DNA of 64,000 nucleotides, from contig CAVVZX010000009.1 in assembly GCA_963752855.1 (NCBI GenBank), forward strand, positions 1 through 64,000. Reading direction: 5' to 3'. A program made the translations under genes and the position numbers. Each line of letters begins with the position of its first letter. The first letter of the stretch is position 1. The DNA is from DATJPW01 sp963752855 (lineage in GTDB: Bacteria > Desulfobacterota > Desulfomonilia > Desulfomonilales > Desulfomonilaceae). The notes under the pieces were generated by a model. It was not told the DNA's origin and searched no databases. It worked only from the letters and a program-made list of their open reading frames with translations. Below, piece after piece: positions 37,586 to 47,718 of this stretch.

Positions 37586-37717
37586 AAAAAGTGACAGCGG
37601 GTTCAACCGAGTGGAAGTCCGGCCGTGATGAAAGTGCAGAATCGAAGAATGGCTTGAGTCTTTCAGGCCTAAATAGCTACAACTGGTTGCAAAACCTCTA
37701 TATCGCGTTGGGACGCG

Positions 37718-37741
37718 GTAGGGGCGCTTCGAGAAGCGTCC
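37718..37741. repeat. GTAGGGGCG-type hairpin
   Basis: GGGCGCTTC and GAAGCGTCC pair around GA with one mismatch; the left arm starts GTAGGGGCG like hairpins near 10161 and 55606. It lies in the 37586-38100 spacer after the btaB-like gene, which otherwise holds only the TRAP promoter region. Confidence 0.4.
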
Positions 37742-37985
37742 TGATTTCAGGCGGTTCATCCACGTCGTTTCCCGCGACCCCTACGAAATAACACTAACAT
37801 CTTCCTCCTGGCTACATCGTTGAAAAGCTCAAATCTCAACTGTTAATGACTCTGGGACACGAGCCATAAAATACCGGCCTTGCCCTACGATGGGTAGATT
37901 GACAGAAGCGTCGCCGGTCCTCTTCTCTGCGCTCTCCGATGGCCTCTGCTGAAAAAAAGATGTTTTCCCCATGAGAAAAAAGAAC

Positions 37986-38014
37986 TTGACACATCTAGAG
38001 GACTAGATAACTAT
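37986..38014 (+). promoter_or_regulatory. Promoter with overlapping palindromic operator upstream of TRAP genes
   Basis: TTGACA at 37986-37991 is followed after 17 bp by AACTAT, a weak -10. The spacer holds the perfect palindrome ATCTAG-AGGA-CTAGAT (37993-38008), placed where a repressor would block RNA polymerase. The TRAP dctP gene starts 140 bp downstream. No regulator gene is adjacent; the GntR protein at 45570 is a candidate. Confidence 0.5.
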
Positions 38015-38148
38015 ATGCACTGTACGTCAATCCCCAGAGCGTTCAGGCTCTAAGTTAGCCTTATCTTTCAACTGATATGAAGTGAGATCCCGTTTTCTTC
38101 GGGCCATCAGTGCCCGGTTTCAAATACACACTGGAAAGGAGCGCCGCC

Positions 38149-39187
38149 ATGAAGACCAGAAGGGATTTTGCAGTACTGTTTTTGGGTTGTCTTATTGTTG
38201 TTGTTTTTCTCATCGGAGCTGTCCCGCTCACAGGCCCCAGCGCAAGACGTTATCAAGCTCAAATACTCGGATATCTATGCTCCTGCGCACAAGAATGGGA
38301 TTCTTGCTCAGCAATGGTGCAAGGAAGTAGAAAAGCGGACAAACGGTAGAGTCAAAATAACCCATTTCCCCGGTGGCACGCTGACCCCGCCCCCCCAGAC
38401 CTATGACAGCGTCGTGAAGGGAATCGCGGATATCGGCCACACCTTGGCGGCCTATTCAGCAGGTAGGTTCCTTCTGACAGAGGTTCTCGGACAGCCCATA
38501 GGATTCACCAGCGGGTATCAGGCGACAATGACATGCAACGAGTACTATAAGAAGTTCAAACCCAAAGAATTTGACGATACGAAAATCATGTACATTCACG
38601 GCCACGGACCGGGCATGTTCCAAACTGTGAAGCCTGTCTCGTCTATTGACCAGATCAAGGATCTCAGGATCAAAGCCAACACGGAAAACGCGGCTATCGC
38701 CGTAGCCTTGGGCGCAGCGCCTGTAGCCTTGCCCATAACCGAAACCTATGATGCATGTCAAAAGGGTTTGTTAGATGGCCTGTTGCTTCCCATAGAACCC
38801 CTCAAGGGATGGAAATTTGCCGACGTTATTAAAACGGTTATCGTATCGCCGCCCATGGCTTACACGGCTCCAATTCCCGTGTTCATGAACAAGGATAAAT
38901 GGAATTCACTGCCTAAAGATATCCAAGACACCATAGAAAAAATTAACGATGAATGGGTGGTGAAGCAGGCCAAACAATGGAACGAACTGGACAAAGAGGC
39001 CACGGACTTGGCTAACCAGAAAGGTATCAAGATAATTCAGGCCACGAAAGAACAGAATGATCAGGTAGCCGAGAAAATGAAAGGCGTAAAGGCGGAGTGG
39101 GTGAAGAAGACGAGCGCCAAAGGACTACCCGCCCAGGAAGCGCTGGACTTCTGTATTGAGTATGTCAAAACGCATCCGCAGCCATAG
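38149..39187 (+). CDS. dctP: TRAP transporter substrate-binding protein DctP (frameshifted)
   Basis: Periplasmic receptor of a tripartite TRAP carboxylate transporter. ATG at 38149 follows AAGGAGCGCC and encodes the signal peptide MKTRRDFAVLFLGCLIVVVF. The frame breaks at about 38225-38240; the mature protein continues in another frame as DVIKLKYSDIYAPAHKNGIL. The DctP landmark RIKANTENAAIAVALGAAPV follows the usual RxP/T ligand-contact region, and WKFADVIKTVI closes the second lobe. Merged length is about 345 residues. TRAP receptors bind organic acids, including aromatic acids. DctQ and DctM follow in order, so all three parts are present. Confidence 0.85.
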
Positions 39188-39345
39188 TAATTGGGCTTCC
39201 TATACGCCATAGCGTGTTCCTTATGACGCATGGCTCTGGCGCTGAGTAGGACCGGCTTCCATCCGGAATCATTAATAGGCCAGACAGAGACACCGGCCCT
39301 ACGAATTCAGGCCGAGATCGCAGACATAGGAAGGAGGTATTGAAC

Positions 39346-39829
39346 GTGCAGAAGATTCATAAGAGCAGTGGTGGCCGCGGATTATGCGCTTTTCTGGGTC
39401 GGCGGTCTCGGTTTGGCTTTCATGATGTTGGTGACTCTTACCGACGTTGTGATGAGATACATGGGCAGGCCGATCTTCGGCAGCATGGAAATAGTCTGTT
39501 TTACCAGCGCAGTAGTGATCGGTTTCGCGATACCGTACACATCCTGGACCAAGGGACATATCATAGTTGATTTTCTGTTGGAGATGCTGTCTCCCAGGAC
39601 AGTCAGGATCTTTCAAATAGTCACAAGGCTCATGGCTATCGCCCTGTTCCTGTTTGCCGGATACAACTTCATCTTGTATTCGTTTGACCTGTTGAAGAGC
39701 GGCGAGGTCACCCCCGGATTTAGGATCCCCTATTACCCGATCACATTCGGGCTGGCCGCGAGCTGCTTTCTTCAGACTTTAACTCTCTTTTGTGATTTGT
39801 TGAATACTGTCTGGGAGGAAAAGCCATGA
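39346..39829 (+). CDS. dctQ: TRAP transporter small membrane subunit DctQ (frameshifted near start)
   Basis: The four-helix small permease subunit. GTG at 39346 follows AAGGAGGT at 39331-39338. The first residues QKIHKSS lie in one frame; after a shift near 39363-39370 the rest is VAADYALFWVGGLGLAFMML, MRYMGRPIFGSMEIVCFTSA (typical DctQ turn), FAIPYTSWTKGHIIVDFLLE and LKSGEVTPGFRIPYYPITFG. Without the frameshift the product is about 160 residues, normal for DctQ. Its stop overlaps the dctM start (ATGA). The subunit scaffolds DctM in the inner membrane. Confidence 0.8.
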
Positions 39830-41127
39830 GCGAAGTCACCATAGGGATTCTTGCTTGCTTTATAATGCTTCTTCTTTTTATGACAGGGTTAGAATTGGCC
39901 TTCGGGATGGCCATTGTTGGATTTGTCGGCTTCGCGTACCTTGTTTCTTTCAGCGCGGCTTCGAACCTCCTGGTGAAGGACTTCTTTGACACTTTCACAT
40001 CCTACGGGTTTACCGTAATACCCATGTTTGTTCTCATGGGACAGATCGCCCAGCATACGGATATTGCCCGGCGACTCTACCTGGCGACACACAAATTTGT
40101 AGGCCATATTCCGGGCGGGCTTGCCATGGCGACTGTTGGGGGCGCCACGATGTTCAAGGCCGTGTGCGGATCGACCTTGGCCACCGCCGCTGCCTTTGCG
40201 GGGATTGCCATTCCGGAGATGGACCGTTATGGGTACGACAAAAGGCTGTCTACCGGTGTAGTGGCTTCGGTGGGCACATTGGGCGTGCTGATCCCACCAA
40301 GTATTGTCTTGATCATCTATGCCATCATAGTTGAAGAGTCCGTCGGCAAGATGTTTCTCGCAGGAATTGTTCCCGCAATTATTATCGCTCTGTTCTTCAT
40401 GGTCGTGATTTATGGATGGGCGAAAATCAATCCTGCGCTGGCGCCTGGAGCCGAACCGGCCACCTGGTCTGAAAGGATTCGAAGTATACCGGAATTCCTG
40501 TGGATTGCAGTAATCTTCCTCGTAATAATAGTCGGAATGATGAAGGGGATATTTTCCCCTACAGAAGCAGCCAGCATAGGAACGGTGGCCGTCTTGATCT
40601 TGGCCGCTGCGAGAAAAGAGCTGACATTCAAGGGAATTGTAGCAGCCGTTGTCGAGTCACTCAGGACCGCGTGCATGGTGCTCACGCTCATAGCCGGGTC
40701 TATTGTTCTCGGTCATTTTCTTGCCGTTACCGAAATCCCTTTTATCGCGGCAGATTGGGTCATAGGGCTTCCAGTTCATCGTGATGTGGTCATGGTGCTT
40801 ATAATCCTTGTGTACCTTATTGGAGGCTCATTCATCGATGACCTGGCTTTCTTGATACTTGCCACGCCGATCTTTTACCCTGCGGTAGTCAAGCTCGGGT
40901 ACGATCCGATGTGGTTCGGCATCATACTTCTGGTTACTATCATGATCGGCGTCATAATCCCGCCCGTGGCAATGTGCGTGTTCGTTGTAAAAGGCATCAC
41001 GGGGGTCCCGATGAACGTGATCTACAAGGGTTGTCTGCCATTTATTTTGGCCCTTGTCGGGTGTCTAATAGTGCTGTTCCTATTTCCGCAATTGGCTTAC
41101 TGGCTGCCGAATTTACTCATGGGTTGA
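39826..41127 (+). CDS. dctM: TRAP transporter large permease DctM
   Basis: The 433-residue transport channel of the TRAP system, intact, with about 11-12 membrane segments. Landmarks: FDTFTSYGFTVIPMFVLMGQ, GHIPGGLAMATVGGATMFKA, GVVASVGTLGVLIPPSIVLI (conserved GxLIPPS), GIFSPTEAASIGTVAVLILA and IGVIIPPVAMCVFVVKGITG. It exchanges the ligand delivered by DctP with a sodium gradient in characterised relatives. It is translationally coupled to dctQ, and an AMP-forming CoA ligase gene follows 62 bp later, consistent with uptake and immediate activation of a carboxylic acid. Confidence 0.9.
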   Translation: MSEVTIGILACFIMLLLFMTGLELAFGMAIVGFVGFAYLVSFSAASNLLVKDFFDTFTSYGFTVIPMFVLMGQIAQHTDIARRLYLATHKFVGHIPGGLAMATVGGATMFKAVCGSTLATAAAFAGIAIPEMDRYGYDKRLSTGVVASVGTLGVLIPPSIVLIIYAIIVEESVGKMFLAGIVPAIIIALFFMVVIYGWAKINPALAPGAEPATWSERIRSIPEFLWIAVIFLVIIVGMMKGIFSPTEAASIGTVAVLILAAARKELTFKGIVAAVVESLRTACMVLTLIAGSIVLGHFLAVTEIPFIAADWVIGLPVHRDVVMVLIILVYLIGGSFIDDLAFLILATPIFYPAVVKLGYDPMWFGIILLVTIMIGVIIPPVAMCVFVVKGITGVPMNVIYKGCLPFILALVGCLIVLFLFPQLAYWLPNLLMG

Positions 41128-41189
41128 TTTTGTGACCAACAAACTGGACAGAAACTGAACTCGAACGCTCATCCTGAGGAGGAACACCT

Positions 41190-42683
41190 ATGAATTTGGC
41201 CACAAATTTGGAACGGTCTGCGTTCTTCTTCCCCGACCGACCGGCTATTGCCGAAGCCGGAAAAGAGGTCAGCTATGCGGAGCTCAATGACCGCTCCAAT
41301 AGAGTGGCGACCGCGCTGATCAAGATGGGAATCAGACCCGGGGAGCGCGTCGGCCTGTGTGCGCCGAATTCCGCCGACTGGATCACCTTTTATTTTGGCG
41401 TACTAAAGACCGGCGCGGTTGCGATCACCTTGCCATTTCTTCTCAAGGCAGGTGAACTCACTCGTTTGATCGAGCATTCCAAACCAAGATTTATTTTTAC
41501 TTCTAATGACAAGCTCGAATACCTGGAAAACCTTCGGGGCCCAGATGGGGTGGAGAAAATCATCTGTCCGGAAGGGGACGTGACCCTGCAACAGGTACTG
41601 AATATGGGCGCGCCGTCCTTCAAGGCGGTGGACAGAGAGCGGACGGATGTCGCTGCGGTCCTGTATACCGGAGGGACCACAGGAAATCCCAAAGGGGCGA
41701 TGCTTAGTCACGAACACATTAGTCTCTCAAGTCACAATATAGTATTCTGTGAGCGTTCATCCGAAACAGACCGCGCTTTGTGCTTTCTGCCTTTTAATCA
41801 TGTTTTCGGCCAGATCCACATAATGAATGCCACCATCCTGAGTTGCGGGTGCGTGGAAATCCTCCCGAGTTACGACTTGGATCAAGTCCTGGCGCTCATG
41901 AGCGCCGGCCGCGTGACAAAATTTTTCGCGGTGCCCACCATTTATGCACGCCTGCTCACTGTCGATCGACTCAAGGAAAAGCTGGGCAAAGTCCGATATT
42001 CTTTTTCCGCCGCAGCCAGCATGGCTGGTGAGATAGTCCGACAATGGAAGGAACAGACCGGTTTGACGATTTATGAAAGCTACGGCATGACTGAGACAAT
42101 GCCGGTTACCTGGAATCACTATTACCGGCATGTGGTCGGTTCTGTGGGCACTGCGGTTCCAGGTGTGGAGGTACAGATGAGGGATGCTGAGGGGCGCCCG
42201 GTTCCGGTGGGAAAAGAGGGTGAGATCTGCATCCGTTCACATAGCTTGATGAGAGGGTACCTTGATAATCCGGAGGATACAAAGAATGCATTCTGGGACG
42301 GTGGTTGGTTCCGATCCGGAGACGTCGGTGTATTTGACGACAACGCATATATTTACATTGTGGATCGGATCAAGGACTTGATTATTACAGGCGGTGAAAA
42401 CGTATACCCGCGTGAAGTGGAAGAGGTGATCTACACTTCACCCGACGTGCAGGAATGTGCGGTCATAGGGATTCCGGACAGGGAATGGGGCGAGCGCGTG
42501 ACAGCGATTCTAGTGCCTCGGCCTGGCCGGAATATAGAATCCAAACAACTGCGTAACCTATTGAAAGGACAGCTTGCTCCTTTTAAAGTCCCTAAGGAGT
42601 ACTTGGTTGTGGACGAGATGCCTAAGAACGCGACAGGAAAGATCCTGAAAAGGGAGCTTAGGAAGCAATTTTCAGGGGAATGA
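41190..42683 (+). CDS. AMP-forming acyl-CoA synthetase
   Basis: Intact 497-residue adenylate-forming ligase. ATG at 41190 follows GAGGAGG. Motifs are VLYTGGTTGNPKGAMLSHEH (ATP loop), IYESYGMTETMPVT, GGWFRSGDVGVFDDNAYIYI with IVDRIKDLIITGGENVYPRE, and the catalytic-lysine end PKNATGKILKRELRKQF. It is of the medium/long-chain or aromatic-acid CoA ligase type rather than acetyl-CoA synthetase. It lies between the TRAP transporter and the methyltransferase cluster, so the imported acid is probably its substrate. Which acid cannot be settled by sequence alone. Confidence 0.88.
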   Translation: MNLATNLERSAFFFPDRPAIAEAGKEVSYAELNDRSNRVATALIKMGIRPGERVGLCAPNSADWITFYFGVLKTGAVAITLPFLLKAGELTRLIEHSKPRFIFTSNDKLEYLENLRGPDGVEKIICPEGDVTLQQVLNMGAPSFKAVDRERTDVAAVLYTGGTTGNPKGAMLSHEHISLSSHNIVFCERSSETDRALCFLPFNHVFGQIHIMNATILSCGCVEILPSYDLDQVLALMSAGRVTKFFAVPTIYARLLTVDRLKEKLGKVRYSFSAAASMAGEIVRQWKEQTGLTIYESYGMTETMPVTWNHYYRHVVGSVGTAVPGVEVQMRDAEGRPVPVGKEGEICIRSHSLMRGYLDNPEDTKNAFWDGGWFRSGDVGVFDDNAYIYIVDRIKDLIITGGENVYPREVEEVIYTSPDVQECAVIGIPDREWGERVTAILVPRPGRNIESKQLRNLLKGQLAPFKVPKEYLVVDEMPKNATGKILKRELRKQFSGE

Positions 42684-42765
42684 TCGCCTCCCCGGAAAAG
42701 TAGGCGGAATTTCCGAAATCGTCGGGCAGGCTTTCCGAATACTTTCCAAAAAGAAAGTTAATTTC

Positions 42766-43594
42766 ATGATCATAATTGGTGAAAAAATCAACGGAACCAG
42801 GAAACAGGTAGCTGCCGCAATCCAAGATCGCGATTCTGATTTCATCAGAGACTTGGCCATGCGCCAGTATGAAAATGGCGCAGCGTATCTGGATCTTAAC
42901 GCTGGCACGGTCCCAAATCGTGAACCCGAAGACATGGTCTGGTTGGTGGAAACAGTGCAGGAAGCGCTCCCTGACGCAATGTTGTGTCTCGACAGCGCCA
43001 ATCACCATGCTCTCCGAGCGGGAATTGAGAAGGCGAAACGTATCCCCATGCTCAATTCTTTGAGTGGCGAAAAGCTCAGGATTGATGGGGTCTTACCTCT
43101 CGCCTGCGAATTCAAGACAGAACTGATCGTGCTTGCTCTGGATGATAATGGAATTCCTCAGACGAGCGAAGGGCGCCGGAATGTGGTGCGACGGTTGGTC
43201 GAGATGACCCGAGCAGGAGGATTGCCAGACGAAAAGCTCTATGTGGATCCCCTCGTGATGGCCATTTCCACCGGGACAGAGAACGGAAACATCACCTTGG
43301 AGACTTGCCGGAACTTAAAGGACGAATTCCCTGAAATCCATCTTACATGCGGACTGTCCAATATTTCGTTCGGGATGCCTCTACGCGCGACATTGAACCA
43401 GGCCTTCATGGCCCTGGTATTACAGGCGGGCATGGATAGCGTCATCATGAATCCCGAAGATCGAGAGCTTCAAGGCAATAATGATGGCGGCCGAAACAAT
43501 TCTTGGAAAGGATCGTCACTGTCTGAATTTCATCCGCGCCTTCCGGGGCGGGAAAATCGGGCCGAAAACCGAAACCGAACCTCGAAATAAATAG
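42766..43594 (+). CDS. Methyltetrahydrofolate:corrinoid methyltransferase (frameshift near 3' end)
   Basis: Pterin-binding (DHPS-fold) methyltransferase of the AcsE/MtvC/MtgA group. It moves a methyl group between a corrinoid protein and tetrahydrofolate. ATG 42766 begins MIIIGEKINGTRKQVAAAIQ, the typical pterin-binding start; NGAAYLDLNAGTVPNREPED holds DxNxG, followed by ALDDNGIPQ and CGLSNISFGMP. The frame breaks near 43467-43475; the other frame gives FKAIMMAAETILGKDRHCLN and FIRAFRGGKIG to TAG 43594. Merged length is about 275 residues. It opens the corrinoid cluster, 82 bp after the CoA ligase, with a weak AAGAAAG ribosome-binding site. Confidence 0.85.
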
Positions 43595-43649
43595 ATTTTA
43601 TACTACGCACGTCGGCCATATGAGCGGACTCCACGAAGGAGAAGAAGCA

Positions 43650-44284
43650 ATGCAAGATCTCGTAAACGCATTAGTCGAAATGAGGGAAGATGACGCCCTG
43701 GCTCTGACCAGGAAATATCTGGACGAGGGAGCGGATCCTATGCGGATTTTCGACGCCTACAAAGAAGCGTTAGGCATTCGTAGGCAAACGGTTCGAAGAG
43801 GGAACATATTTTGTGCCGGAATTGATCATGGCCGGCGAGATGATGAAGACTGCGTCCGAGCTGATAAAGCCCCTGATCACGGCGCAACAGGGAGACGCAA
43901 AGCGCGAAGCTGGGCAAATTCCTTCTGGGTACCGTGCAAGGTGACATCCACGATATCGGAAAGGACATTGTGCACATGCTCTTGGATATCAATGGGTTTG
44001 AGGTTAGAGATCTTGGTGTGGACGTGCCGGCTCAACGGTTCTGGGACGAATACAAAGAGTTTCAACCTGATGTCATAGGAATGAGCGGCCTGCTTACACT
44101 GGCATACGAGGCCATGAAGCAGGTGGTGGACGGCCTGAAAGACATGGGCGTGCGAGACAAGGTCAAGGTCATAATCGGCGGTGGCCAAGTGGATGAACAC
44201 GCGGGAAAATACGTGGAAGCCGATGCTTGGGTTACGGACGCTGTGGCCGGTGTAAAGCATGCTCTTGCATGGGTGCAAAAATAA
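43650..44284 (+). CDS. Corrinoid (B12-binding) methyltransferase protein 1 (frameshifted)
   Basis: Corrinoid shuttle protein of the MtaC/MttC type, about 211 residues over three frames. ATG 43650 follows AAGGAG. The N-terminal cap is MQDLVNALVEMREDDALALT; after a break near 43780 it continues as FEEGTYFVPELIMAGEMMKT, and after a second near 43905 as FLLGTVQGDIHDIGKDIVHM. DIHDIGK carries the His that coordinates cobalt; GMSGLLTLAYEA and VIIGGGQVDEHAGKYVEADA complete the DxHxxG...SxL...GG set. It receives methyl groups from a substrate methyltransferase and passes them to the folate-dependent enzyme encoded upstream. A second corrinoid protein lies at 46321. Confidence 0.85.
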
Positions 44285-44303
44285 TTCTCAGGAGATCCGT
44301 GTC

Positions 44304-45549
44304 ATGAGCAACTCGCAACAGTTACTTAGAACAAAGGCAAAAGCGAATCGAAGACGCGATCGCTCTCAACAAACCCGATCAAATCCCCATCGCCTCTTTG
44401 TGGGACTTTTTCCCGGCCAAACGGAAAGGGTTCACGGTAAAGCAGGTCATGTACGACTTTCAACTCATGTTCGACCTGTGGGTGGAATGCATGCTGCACT
44501 TCGAGCCGGATTTGGCGGACAACCCGTATCCTCTCCGTGGGTTCGGCCCATTGCTGGAAATTTTGGATTTTCAGCATCTAAAGTGGGCCGGCCACGGCGT
44601 GGGCGACGACATGTCCTACCAGTTTGTAGAACTGGAACTTATGAAGGCGGAAGAATACGACCATTTCCTTTTTGATCCCTCAGATTTCATGGTTCGGCGA
44701 TACTGGCCGCGAGTTAACAAAGCTCTTGCGCCCTTTGAAAACTTGCCGCCTTTGAATCAGGCTATTTCTTACACCTGGGGCCTGTACAATGCCGTCTTTC
44801 TTTTATCGCCTGAGATGGAAGCGGCTCGCACGGCCATGATCGAAGCCGGCAAGGCATCCGCGGAGGTGTTGAAATGGTCCGCGACGTTCAACAAGAAAAT
44901 GGCGGAGCTAGGTTTTCCTCCTTCTTCCGGAGGTTTTGCCCAGGCGCCGTTCGACACATTGGGTGATGTTTTTCGGGGCACCAAGGGCATCATGATGGAT
45001 TTGTACAGGCGTCCTGATAAGGTAATGGCCGCGTGTGAGAAGTTGTTGCCCATCATGATTGATTCCGCCGTCGCTTCCGCCAAACGCACCGGGGTCCCTA
45101 GAATTTTTATCCCGCTTCATAAGGGGCTTGACGGCTTCTTGTCACCGCAACAGTTCGCAAAATACTATTGGCCGCATCTGAAAGAGCTGCTGGAAGCGCT
45201 CATCCGGGAAGGCATTACTCCCTGGGTCTTTGCAGAAGGAGCCTGCAATACCCGACTCGACTCGTTCAGAGATGTGACTCCCGGCAAGGTAATCTATCAG
45301 TTTGAGGCAACGGACATTTTCAAGGCCAAGGAGATGATGCGTGACCGCTGCTGCGTTCGTGGTAACTTGCCGGCAAGCATTCTAACGGTGGGAACACCTG
45401 AGGAAGTTAAAGCTTACTGCAAGAAACTGATTGATGTTTGCGCGGTGGACGGAGGCTTCATTATGGACGCTTCCTGCCCTCTCGCCGACGCGAAACCGGA
45501 AAACGTGCAAACAATGTACGATTTTACGCGCGAATACCAGGGCCTATAG
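44304..45549 (+). CDS. Uroporphyrinogen decarboxylase-family methyltransferase (frameshifted near start)
   Basis: UroD-fold protein of the MtaA/MtbA/CmuA/MtvA type, zinc-dependent methyltransferases that act between a substrate or coenzyme and a corrinoid protein. ATG 44304 follows AGGAGA; after MSNSQQLL a shift near 44328-44335 moves to the frame QRQKRIEDAIALNKPDQIPI, ASLWDFFPAKRKGFTVKQVM, giving about 414 residues. The large C-terminal part has RIFIPLHKGLDGFLSPQQFA, GITPWVFAEGACNTRLDSFR and CCVRGNLPASILTVGTPEEV, where the His/Cys and GN(L/I)P segments resemble zinc-site regions of MtaA-like enzymes. Between two corrinoid genes it is probably the substrate:corrinoid methyltransferase. Confidence 0.75.
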
Positions 45550-45569
45550 GATACAAGAATTGCTTAGCC

Positions 45570-46319
45570 ATGCCTGATCGAATTAATAAAGATCGCTTCG
45601 AGCCGGCCTACGCTCAGTTGGCTGCTATTATACGTCGTCAGATAGCCGGAGGTATTTACCCGCCCGGGGAAAAGATTCCTTCCGAATCGTCCATCAGCAG
45701 ACAATATGGACTTTCCCTCATGACCGTCCGACAAGCGATCGGAGTGCTCATAGAACAGGGCTTGGTGGCGCGTGTCCAAGGCACCGGGACATTTGTCAAA
45801 CCTCTAACGTTGACTGAATCTCGCTTTGATCTGGATAGTGTCAAGCAGATTTTTCAGGATCCTGCCCGGACTCACGTGAAGGTCCTTCAACTCAATTTGG
45901 CTCGAGCCGATGCGGCCACCGCTGAAAAATTGCATCTGCAGGGAAACGCTCGAATCATTCTTATCCGACGCCTTTTGTTTCGAGATGGCGAGCCCATAAT
46001 GTTTCACGAAGGACGCGTTCGTTGTGATCCCTCTCGACCTTTGGTGGAAGCCGAGTTGAACCTGGGGCCGCTGTCCGACTTGTTCAACGGTCACGGTGGC
46101 GGAACCGTGAAAAAGGGTCAGCTTGCAGTCCTTCCGACCGCTCTGGATGAAGAAAAGGCAGCCTTGCTGGACCGCTCCGTCGGTACGCCGACGTTTCGGC
46201 TGGAATACATAGTGTATGACTTTGACGATGTTCCTTTCGGGTGGGGATGGTTCACGACCACACCTGAAGTCATAAATCTGACTGCCAACCTTGGCCTGTG
46301 GGAAGGTCCGAGGACCTGA
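45570..46319 (+). CDS. GntR-family regulator with UTRA domain
   Basis: A 249-residue HutC-type GntR regulator. I take ATG 45570; frames further left lie within the preceding methyltransferase gene. The winged helix is AYAQLAAIIRRQIAGGIYPP, GEKIPSESSISRQYGLSLMT and VRQAIGVLIEQGLVARVQGT, ending with the typical GTGTFV. The C-terminal UTRA ligand domain follows (ARIILIRRLLFRDGEPIMFH, TPTFRLEYIVYDFDDVPFGW). It sits inside the corrinoid cluster, one base before the second corrinoid gene, and likely senses the methyl donor or its product. It is also a candidate for the palindrome upstream of the TRAP genes. Confidence 0.85.
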   Translation: MPDRINKDRFEPAYAQLAAIIRRQIAGGIYPPGEKIPSESSISRQYGLSLMTVRQAIGVLIEQGLVARVQGTGTFVKPLTLTESRFDLDSVKQIFQDPARTHVKVLQLNLARADAATAEKLHLQGNARIILIRRLLFRDGEPIMFHEGRVRCDPSRPLVEAELNLGPLSDLFNGHGGGTVKKGQLAVLPTALDEEKAALLDRSVGTPTFRLEYIVYDFDDVPFGWGWFTTTPEVINLTANLGLWEGPRT

Positions 46320-46320
46320 A

Positions 46321-47010
46321 ATGCCCAAGAGAGACCAAAACGATTTGACTCACGAGATGAAGGAACTGGCCGCCCTGGTTTCGGAGCTGAAAGAAGACGA
46401 AGTCCTGGCGAGGGTCCAACTGCACATAGAATCAGGGACGCCTCCTGCGGAACTTCTTTCCGCGTGTCAGGAAGGTATGCGACTGGTAGGGCTCATGCAC
46501 GAGCAGGGTCAGTATTTTATTGCCGGACTGATAATGGCCGGAGAGATCATGTACCGAGCGGTGGATTTGCTTCGCCCTGTGATGATCAAAGGCCGCTCCG
46601 GCGAAAACGTGGGACGAGTAGTCTTGGGGACCATTGCAGGGGATATTCATGACATCGGCAAGAACCTTTTTCGAGATCTCCTGGAGTGTCATGGATTCCA
46701 GGTCCTGGATCTCGGAGTGGATATTCCTCCGACTGAGTTTCTTCGCGCGGACGCGGATTTCGGAGCCAACCTGATCGCAGCGTCGGCCTTGATGACGGGC
46801 AGTTTCCCTCAATTGCGGGAACTGGTAAGATTGTTTGATGAGAAGGCGAGTGAGAAGAAGACTCGGCCCATAATTATTATCGGTGGTGGCCAAGTGGACG
46901 AAGTGGTTTTCAACATGACCGGTCCTGATTACTGGGCGCCTGACGCGTTTTCCGGCGTTCGTCTGTGCCAGAAGCTCGTGGCGGAGTATGTTGGGAAGGT
47001 CACATTGTGA
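46321..47010 (+). CDS. Corrinoid (B12-binding) methyltransferase protein 2
   Basis: Intact 229-residue corrinoid protein. The B12-binding_2 cap covers roughly residues 10-95 (EMKELAALVSELKEDEVLAR, FIAGLIMAGEIMYRAVDLLR). The cobalamin domain has LGTIAGDIHDIGKNLFRDLL with the base-off His, LDLGVDIPPTEF, AASALMTGSFPQLRELVRLF and IIIIGGGQVDEVVF. It is only moderately similar to the first corrinoid protein of the cluster, so the two may serve different substrates or steps. Its start is one base after the GntR stop and its end overlaps the DUF1638 start. Confidence 0.9.
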   Translation: MPKRDQNDLTHEMKELAALVSELKEDEVLARVQLHIESGTPPAELLSACQEGMRLVGLMHEQGQYFIAGLIMAGEIMYRAVDLLRPVMIKGRSGENVGRVVLGTIAGDIHDIGKNLFRDLLECHGFQVLDLGVDIPPTEFLRADADFGANLIAASALMTGSFPQLRELVRLFDEKASEKKTRPIIIIGGGQVDEVVFNMTGPDYWAPDAFSGVRLCQKLVAEYVGKVTL

Positions 47011-47705
47011 AAACGGTTATTCTTGCCTGCAACACCATACGCGACGAGCTTGAGAAAGTCGCCCGCGAAACTCTCTGCAACTATCCCTTTGTTTGGATCG
47101 AATCAGGTCTCCATTTGAGGCCCGATTCCTTGCGTCGACGCGTGCAAGAAGAGCTGGATGCGATTGAGAGCGTGCAACGGGTACTGCTGGGGTTTGGTTT
47201 TTGCGGCAACGCAGTAATCGGCCTGCGTTCAGGGGACTTTCAGCTTGTCTTTCCCAAAGTTGATGATTGCATAACCGTCCTGCTGGGCTCCAAAGAAAGC
47301 CGGGAACGATGCGTAAAGAATGGCGGGGTCTACTTTCTCACCAAAGGCTGGCTGGAAGGCGAAGCCAATATCTGGAGAGAATATGAAGCTGTATTGGAAC
47401 GCTTTGGCCCCGAGCGAACTGAGCGGATTTACAAACGTATGCTGGCCCACTACCGATATTTGGGTTTGATCGACACTGGAGCTTACAACCTGTCCGCCTT
47501 GCTCCCCCTCGTAAACAAGATCGCAGACACACTCAAGCTGGAAGCTCGCGTCTTGCCCGGCGCCGACCGGTACCTGAAAAAATTCCTGATAGGGCCCTGG
47601 GATTCCGACGATTTTGTCATCGTGCAACCGTTCACCACTGTTGATCTGTCCCACTTGGGCATATACTTGGAATCTAAATCGCACCCGCTCCAAGGAGCTT
47701 TGTAA
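47007..47705 (+). CDS. DUF1638 protein linked to corrinoid methyltransferase
   Basis: A 232-residue DUF1638 protein starting at GTG 47007, which overlaps the corrinoid gene stop. Landmarks: MKTVILACNTIRDELEKVAR, LLGFGFCGNAVIGLRSGDFQ, LVFPKVDDCITVLLGSKESR and VYFLTKGWLEGEANIWREYE. The family occurs beside corrinoid methyltransferase genes in many anaerobes; its biochemical role is not established, and metal or corrinoid handling has been proposed from context. Conserved Cys in CNT, GFCGN and DDC could bind a metal. Coupled translation with the corrinoid protein supports a direct partnership. Confidence 0.8.
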   Translation: MKTVILACNTIRDELEKVARETLCNYPFVWIESGLHLRPDSLRRRVQEELDAIESVQRVLLGFGFCGNAVIGLRSGDFQLVFPKVDDCITVLLGSKESRERCVKNGGVYFLTKGWLEGEANIWREYEAVLERFGPERTERIYKRMLAHYRYLGLIDTGAYNLSALLPLVNKIADTLKLEARVLPGADRYLKKFLIGPWDSDDFVIVQPFTTVDLSHLGIYLESKSHPLQGAL

Positions 47706-47718
47706 CGAGAAGAATTCC

